The position numbers and the translations under genes were made by a program. A DNA stretch of 64,000 bases from Gadus chalcogrammus (lineage: Eukaryota; Chordata; Actinopteri; Gadiformes; Gadidae), in contig NC_079418.1 in assembly GCF_026213295.1 (NCBI RefSeq), forward strand, positions 10,428,752 to 10,492,751, in the 5' to 3' direction. Numbering within the stretch: position 1 is the stretch's first letter; every line of letters begins with the position of its first letter. Of the stretch, positions 56,078-64,000 are shown one piece after another. The notes under the pieces were generated by a model. The model had not been told where the DNA came from. It saw only the letters and a list, made by a program, of their open reading frames with translations, and made no database searches.

Positions 56078-56580
56078 GGGTATTCCACAAAGCCGGTTTT
56101 ATCACATAACCGGGTAAGTTAACCCAGGGTTTGCGGTAACCCTTGGTTTTCCGTTCCAAAATGAACACGGTATGTTAGTTATATAGAAACATATGCTCTG
56201 AATCAAACCTGGTCGGAGCAGGTTTTGCACAGGTTAAATTTGGAACATAACCCGGTTTTGGATATTTAAACCCGCGTTCACCGTAGATTTCATGTGTTCA
56301 CAATGGCATGCCCTTTTGATGAGAGGCCTGTTGATATCGGAGCGCAAATTATTCGTGCAATTCACCGGGAGCGATTAATAAGACCACGGCTCGACATCTA
56401 GGCATATCCGGATGACTTTTTGCTGGAGAGATATAGATTCTCGCGCAAATCTTTAATATATTTAAATAGCCTTCTCCAGCCTTACATAGCCAACACTACC
56501 AATCGAGGACCTAGCCTCAGTTCACTCCAGACTATTTGTGTGAGCTTTTCTTTCTCCTCTCTCTCAGTTTGTCCTCATTT
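56078..56580 (+). mobile_element. PIF/Harbinger element, 5' part
   Basis: Starts GGGGTATTCCACAAAGCCGG, a common Harbinger end, inserted into the LTR at 56074. ATG at 56303 begins a HARBI1-like transposase N-terminus (DERPVDIGAQIIRAIHRERL, then PDDFLLERYRFSRKSL), with an in-frame TAG after RLDI (56399). Homology ends near 56540-56580; the catalytic part and the right end are absent. Confidence 0.75.
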
Positions 56581-56592
56581 GCGATCTCGATA

Positions 56593-57004
56593 TCTCTCTC
56601 TCTCTCTCTCTCTCTCAAAACTTGACTTTGCGAGCCTTGGCATCAGCAAATCTTGTTATGACATCTTTCATGTCTAATGATTTCCTGCTCAATCGAAAGA
56701 ACAGCAAGGGAAGACAATGGGGTCAGAACCAGTTGCGTGGCGTGGGGATTTTTTTTGAGGAAGCCAAGTGAGGCCAAACCTTTAGAGAAAATAGTGTGTT
56801 GCAGCTTGGATGTATTTAATGCAACTACAAGAGCTATTTGAGCGCCTGGTCATTTACCAGGACTTACACACACCTGTAATATGACTGACACAACACGCTC
56901 TCTCTCTCTCTCTCTCTCTCTCGCTCGCTCGCTCGCTCTCTCGCTCTCACACACTCACACACTCACACACACACACACACACACACACACCCAAACACAC
57001 ACAC
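56593..57004. repeat. (TC)n, (CTCG)n and (CA)n microsatellites
   Basis: TC run 56593-56615; TC/GCTC run 56897-56947; CA run 56950-57004. Confidence 0.9.
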
Positions 57005-57380
57005 AGTCCTCCTAAACATCTCCTTAAATTACACATTTTATTATAAATGCAAAATGCATTGATTCGCTGCTGTTGTGGTAGTTTGGTAAAATTCATTTTA
57101 AGTAAATAATCTAAATCTCCACCCTCCATAACTGCACTTGCTAAGTAGGCTACTCAAAATTGAGAAGGATTCAAACATGCTAATTTCGCACTATTTGTTT
57201 TGTTATTGTTTTTTCGGTGACGTTGATAATGATGCTTTGATTTGATTGGTATGAAGCCAAGGGTCGAGTGGCTTCCCTTGGCAACCTCCTGACACCCTCC
57301 CGACCAATCAGAGGAGGGCAGTGTCATGACATTAGCCTCACCTGATGGGTCAATTCTTTCTTCTTTTTTTTCACCAAGGG
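57005..57380. other. Intergenic, no gene seen
   Basis: Includes a short inverted pair GAAGCCAAGGG/CCCTTGG-type at 57253-57285. Nothing else. Confidence 0.35.
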
Positions 57381-57419
57381 ATGCCAGCTCGCTTCCTCGC
57401 AGTGTTTAGTGTCGTGTTT

Positions 57420-57690
57420 CGTTTCGCCGCTATGGCAAGCCATCCCCGCCAGAAAACAGCATAATTTGGACGCGTATCACCTTCATTACGCCGTAAAAAA
57501 AGCCGTAAAATGTAGAAAAACTGCGTATTTTACGCCGTCATGCGCAAAAAAGCGCCGCTTTTTACGCCGCAATTAAGAAAAGCGTGTAAAAAGTGCAGTT
57601 TTAAACATCATACCGCACGTAAAATACGGCGCGTTTGTGCACATCACAACGGCGTAAAATACGGCGTTTCTCTAGTATGCTAATAATCTC
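57420..57690. repeat. MITE remnant rich in inverted TTTTACGCCG/CGGCGTAAAA motifs
   Basis: At least six copies of ACGCCGTAAAA-like motifs in both orientations, between a CGCCGC-rich left side and GGCGTTTCTCTAGTATGC on the right. Ends not defined. Confidence 0.5.
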
Positions 57691-57862
57691 CGCCCGTCTT
57701 TTCTCTCAGCCAATGCATTTGAAGTGTTTGAGCCCAATCACTGACCAAGACAAGCAGACCAAATCAGTTCAGCACAGATCTGCTTTGAGGATTTCTCCTC
57801 TCATTTGGCGTTAGTTGTAGCGTCATATAGATAGATATATTAGTAAATGCAGCTGCAACAGT

Positions 57863-57928
57863 GTGGTCGCCGTGGCCCAATCGATAGAGACGCTTAATCT
57901 GTAGGCAGGAGGTTGTCGGATCGAATCT
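57863..57928 (+). tRNA. tRNA-like sequence (pseudogene or SINE head)
   Basis: CGTGGCCCAATCGATAGAGAC resembles an A box with D-arm, and GGTTGTCGGATCGAATC a B box with T-arm; spacing is tRNA-like and a 5-bp anticodon-like stem is possible. The 3' acceptor strand does not pair with the 5' end, so it is not a working tRNA gene. A tRNA-derived SINE head is the alternative; no SINE body was recognised. Confidence 0.4.
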
Positions 57929-58383
57929 ATTTATTTTCAGATTTCTGCTTTTGTCAGATGGTCACGCTTTTATGATCGCAATGCTTTTTAGTCAGCCAGC
58001 CAGATCATCTCGGTGTCTTGTAACACGCTTCATAAGTTAATTATATTTAAATTATAGACAGCATTTTATTTTCACGGCATTTTCCCCGACAGACACACAC
58101 ACTTTATTTACCCCAAACTAACTTTCATAATCCAGCAGGTTACACAATACAAATAACTCTTACACAAATACAGACAGCCTATACAGTAGGCTAATACAGC
58201 GACCACCTCAGCAAAAAGGGTGATAGGGTCCAACTGAGAACCACCACTATGAGACCCCACATTACATTTGTCCATGATCAAATCAAATAATGTTTACTTA
58301 AAGGACAGAGTTTCCTGTATTCTCATCAAGGAGAAGAGTGCATAAGGCAATCTCTGCCTCCTCGTGATCAGTATACCCTAGGC

Positions 58384-58745
58384 CAGGGGTGCCCAACCTT
58401 TTTTGACCCAAGATCTACTTTTCAAGTAGCCAACCTCCCGAGATCTACCAGCAAACCTACCTTCAAGCCGGGGGGGGGGGTTTCAGTGGGGGTTTCATTC
58501 CGTCTGCGCACGGCACCTTCTCAACGATAATCAATAATCTTCCTCCCACTCAGGGTGAAAATGGTAGGTCTTAGCTTGTTTCCCCTCAGCCATGCCAACG
58601 TTTAGGAGTGTGTAACTACTGTTGACGGCTTTCAACTGCTGTTAACAGCACATGCGCTACCGCGCGTATATGTCCCGCGCAAATTTAATTTCATTAAAAA
58701 AATAAATAAAAAAAAATCGATCGATCGACTGGTTGGGCACCCCTG
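58384..58745. mobile_element. hAT MITE, 362 bp, with perfect 8-bp target duplication
   Basis: Ends CAGGGGTGCCCAACC and GGTTGGGCACCCCTG are perfect inverted repeats. Flanks CCCTAGGC (58376-58383 and 58746-58753) are identical. The termini are of the Charlie-like hAT type. Contains a G run at 58470. Confidence 0.93.
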
Positions 58746-58753
58746 CCCTAGGC

Positions 58754-59370
58754 ACAAAGGTTAACGTTAGATAATGCTAGGAACAAGTAGGGTGGCAAGT
58801 AGGGTGACAGTGCAAGGAATAGGGGACAGAGCTTACATGATGAAGGGGAAACAACATGATGGATTATTCCATCACACATCATGTGTGGAGCAGAGCTGAG
58901 CATTTCTGACAGCTGTACCACTATATAAAAAGTTCCTGCATTTGTCAATGCATTGGACTTCAGCTTGGGCAGCTCTTGGAGTTACACAGGTTGATTTTCC
59001 TTGCATCCGATTTCAGCTTGTGCACCTCTTGGAAGGGCACAGGTTGTTTTCCCATGCGGAGCTCTTGGAGAGAAGCAGGGGCAACTCCCATCTAGGCCTC
59101 GGATCATCATTTGTTTGTTTTATTGTTTGCTGTATCATTGATTATATGTTATGTACCATTATCACCTAAATATATGACCATTACTGTTATTATTTCAGAT
59201 TACACTTTATTCTACCCAGTTTGGTCAGTTATAAGGCTTGGTTCCGGAATTCCCATCACAAATACAATATAAATACTGCTTTGTCTTCGTGTCATAATTA
59301 GTTTATTATTTGTATATTTATAATAATATTTTATTTTATATTTGAAATGACAACCCTAAACAAAGCAACG
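58754..59370. other. NCF1 3' flank
   Basis: Two diverged copies of a GGACTTCAGCTTGGGCAGCTCTTGGAG-like block (about 20 bp matching) lie at 58955-59085. Region immediately below the stop at 59371 would be 3' UTR; AATAAA-like signals on the minus strand were not singled out. Confidence 0.4.
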
Positions 59371-63761
<4,391 letters not shown>

Positions 63762-64000
63762 CTAAGAACATCCAAATCACAGAAGAATGAAAAAACATAC
63801 ACTGAAATGGACCAATGGCAAAACGGGCATGTTCTCGATGGACATCATTTTGGTTTTTTTGTGCTTTATTTTTCTCGCCGTTTGTTACAAACGAGCCAAA
63901 CTCCCTGATTAAAAACTGAGGCTCTAATTCTACAGAACTGGGGCTTCTTATTTCAAAGCAACTCTTAAATAGCAGGTGCCAGCTGGAGTTTGCTTTCAAT
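63762..64000 (-). other. ncf1 intron continuing past the window
   Basis: No exon seen; the earlier PX exons and the start must lie at higher coordinates. Confidence 0.6.

Noticed and set aside
57863..57928. A working tRNA gene
   Set aside because: A- and B-box-like motifs are present but the acceptor stem does not close.

Overview
The window is vertebrate nuclear DNA, almost certainly from a teleost fish; I cannot name the species. The genes are split by GT-AG introns. The only two clear host genes are fish-type: a CYP2K-like cytochrome P450 and the phagocyte NADPH oxidase organiser NCF1 (p47phox), both on the minus strand. The rest is dense, nested fish transposable elements: an RTE/Rex3-type LINE, a CR1/L2-type LINE, a DIRS tyrosine-recombinase retrotransposon, a chromodomain Ty3/Gypsy element, piggyBac, hAT (ZMYM1-like and BED-type), PIF/Harbinger, TTAA-target elements, many MITEs and long CA/GT microsatellites. 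There is no CRISPR, operon or bacterial feature.

Layout. 1-4.5 kb: 3' part of an RTE LINE, MITEs (one hAT-type with a perfect 8-bp target duplication) and a 43-bp tandem array interrupted by a second RTE tail. 4.5-8.7 kb: two convergent, broken, multicopy-type genes: an integrase-core (DDE) gene with one clean intron and one frameshift (+), and a HECT-type ubiquitin-ligase-like gene with two in-frame stops (-). 8.8-16.2 kb: MITEs, a 1.29-kb hAT deletion derivative keeping a scrap of BED finger, then a nearly complete ZMYM1-like hAT transposase followed by tandem exon-like units with embedded microsatellites. 16.3-19.5 kb: N-terminal exons of a second decayed HECT/zinc-finger gene (+).

19.8-30.9 kb is the strangest part: an approximately 10.9-kb imperfect palindrome made of two inverted copies of one approximately 3-kb unit. 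Each unit has related inverted ends, a THAP-domain exon starting at one end and a second conserved exon pair starting at the other, both pointing inward. The left arm carries a complete 2.79-kb piggyBac in a TTAA site that is empty in the right arm; the right arm carries a 2.03-kb TTAA element, itself containing an 0.9-kb palindrome, in a TTAA site that is empty in the left arm. A 5'-truncated LINE abuts the right end.

34.9-52.3 kb: a complete nine-exon CYP2K-like gene (-), predicted 505 aa, whose intron 7 holds a DIRS element nested in a MITE and whose intron 4 holds a 5.5-kb Gypsy element with a perfect 5-bp target duplication. Upstream (52.7-53.3 kb) lies a broken duplicate of parts of exons 2-4. 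54-58.8 kb: LTR remnants, a 21-bp minisatellite, the 5' end of a Harbinger transposon, a tRNA-like sequence and a 362-bp hAT MITE. 59.4-63.8 kb: eight 3' exons of NCF1 (-) covering the end of the PX domain, both SH3 domains, the polybasic autoinhibitory region and the C-terminal proline motif; the 5' exons lie beyond the window.
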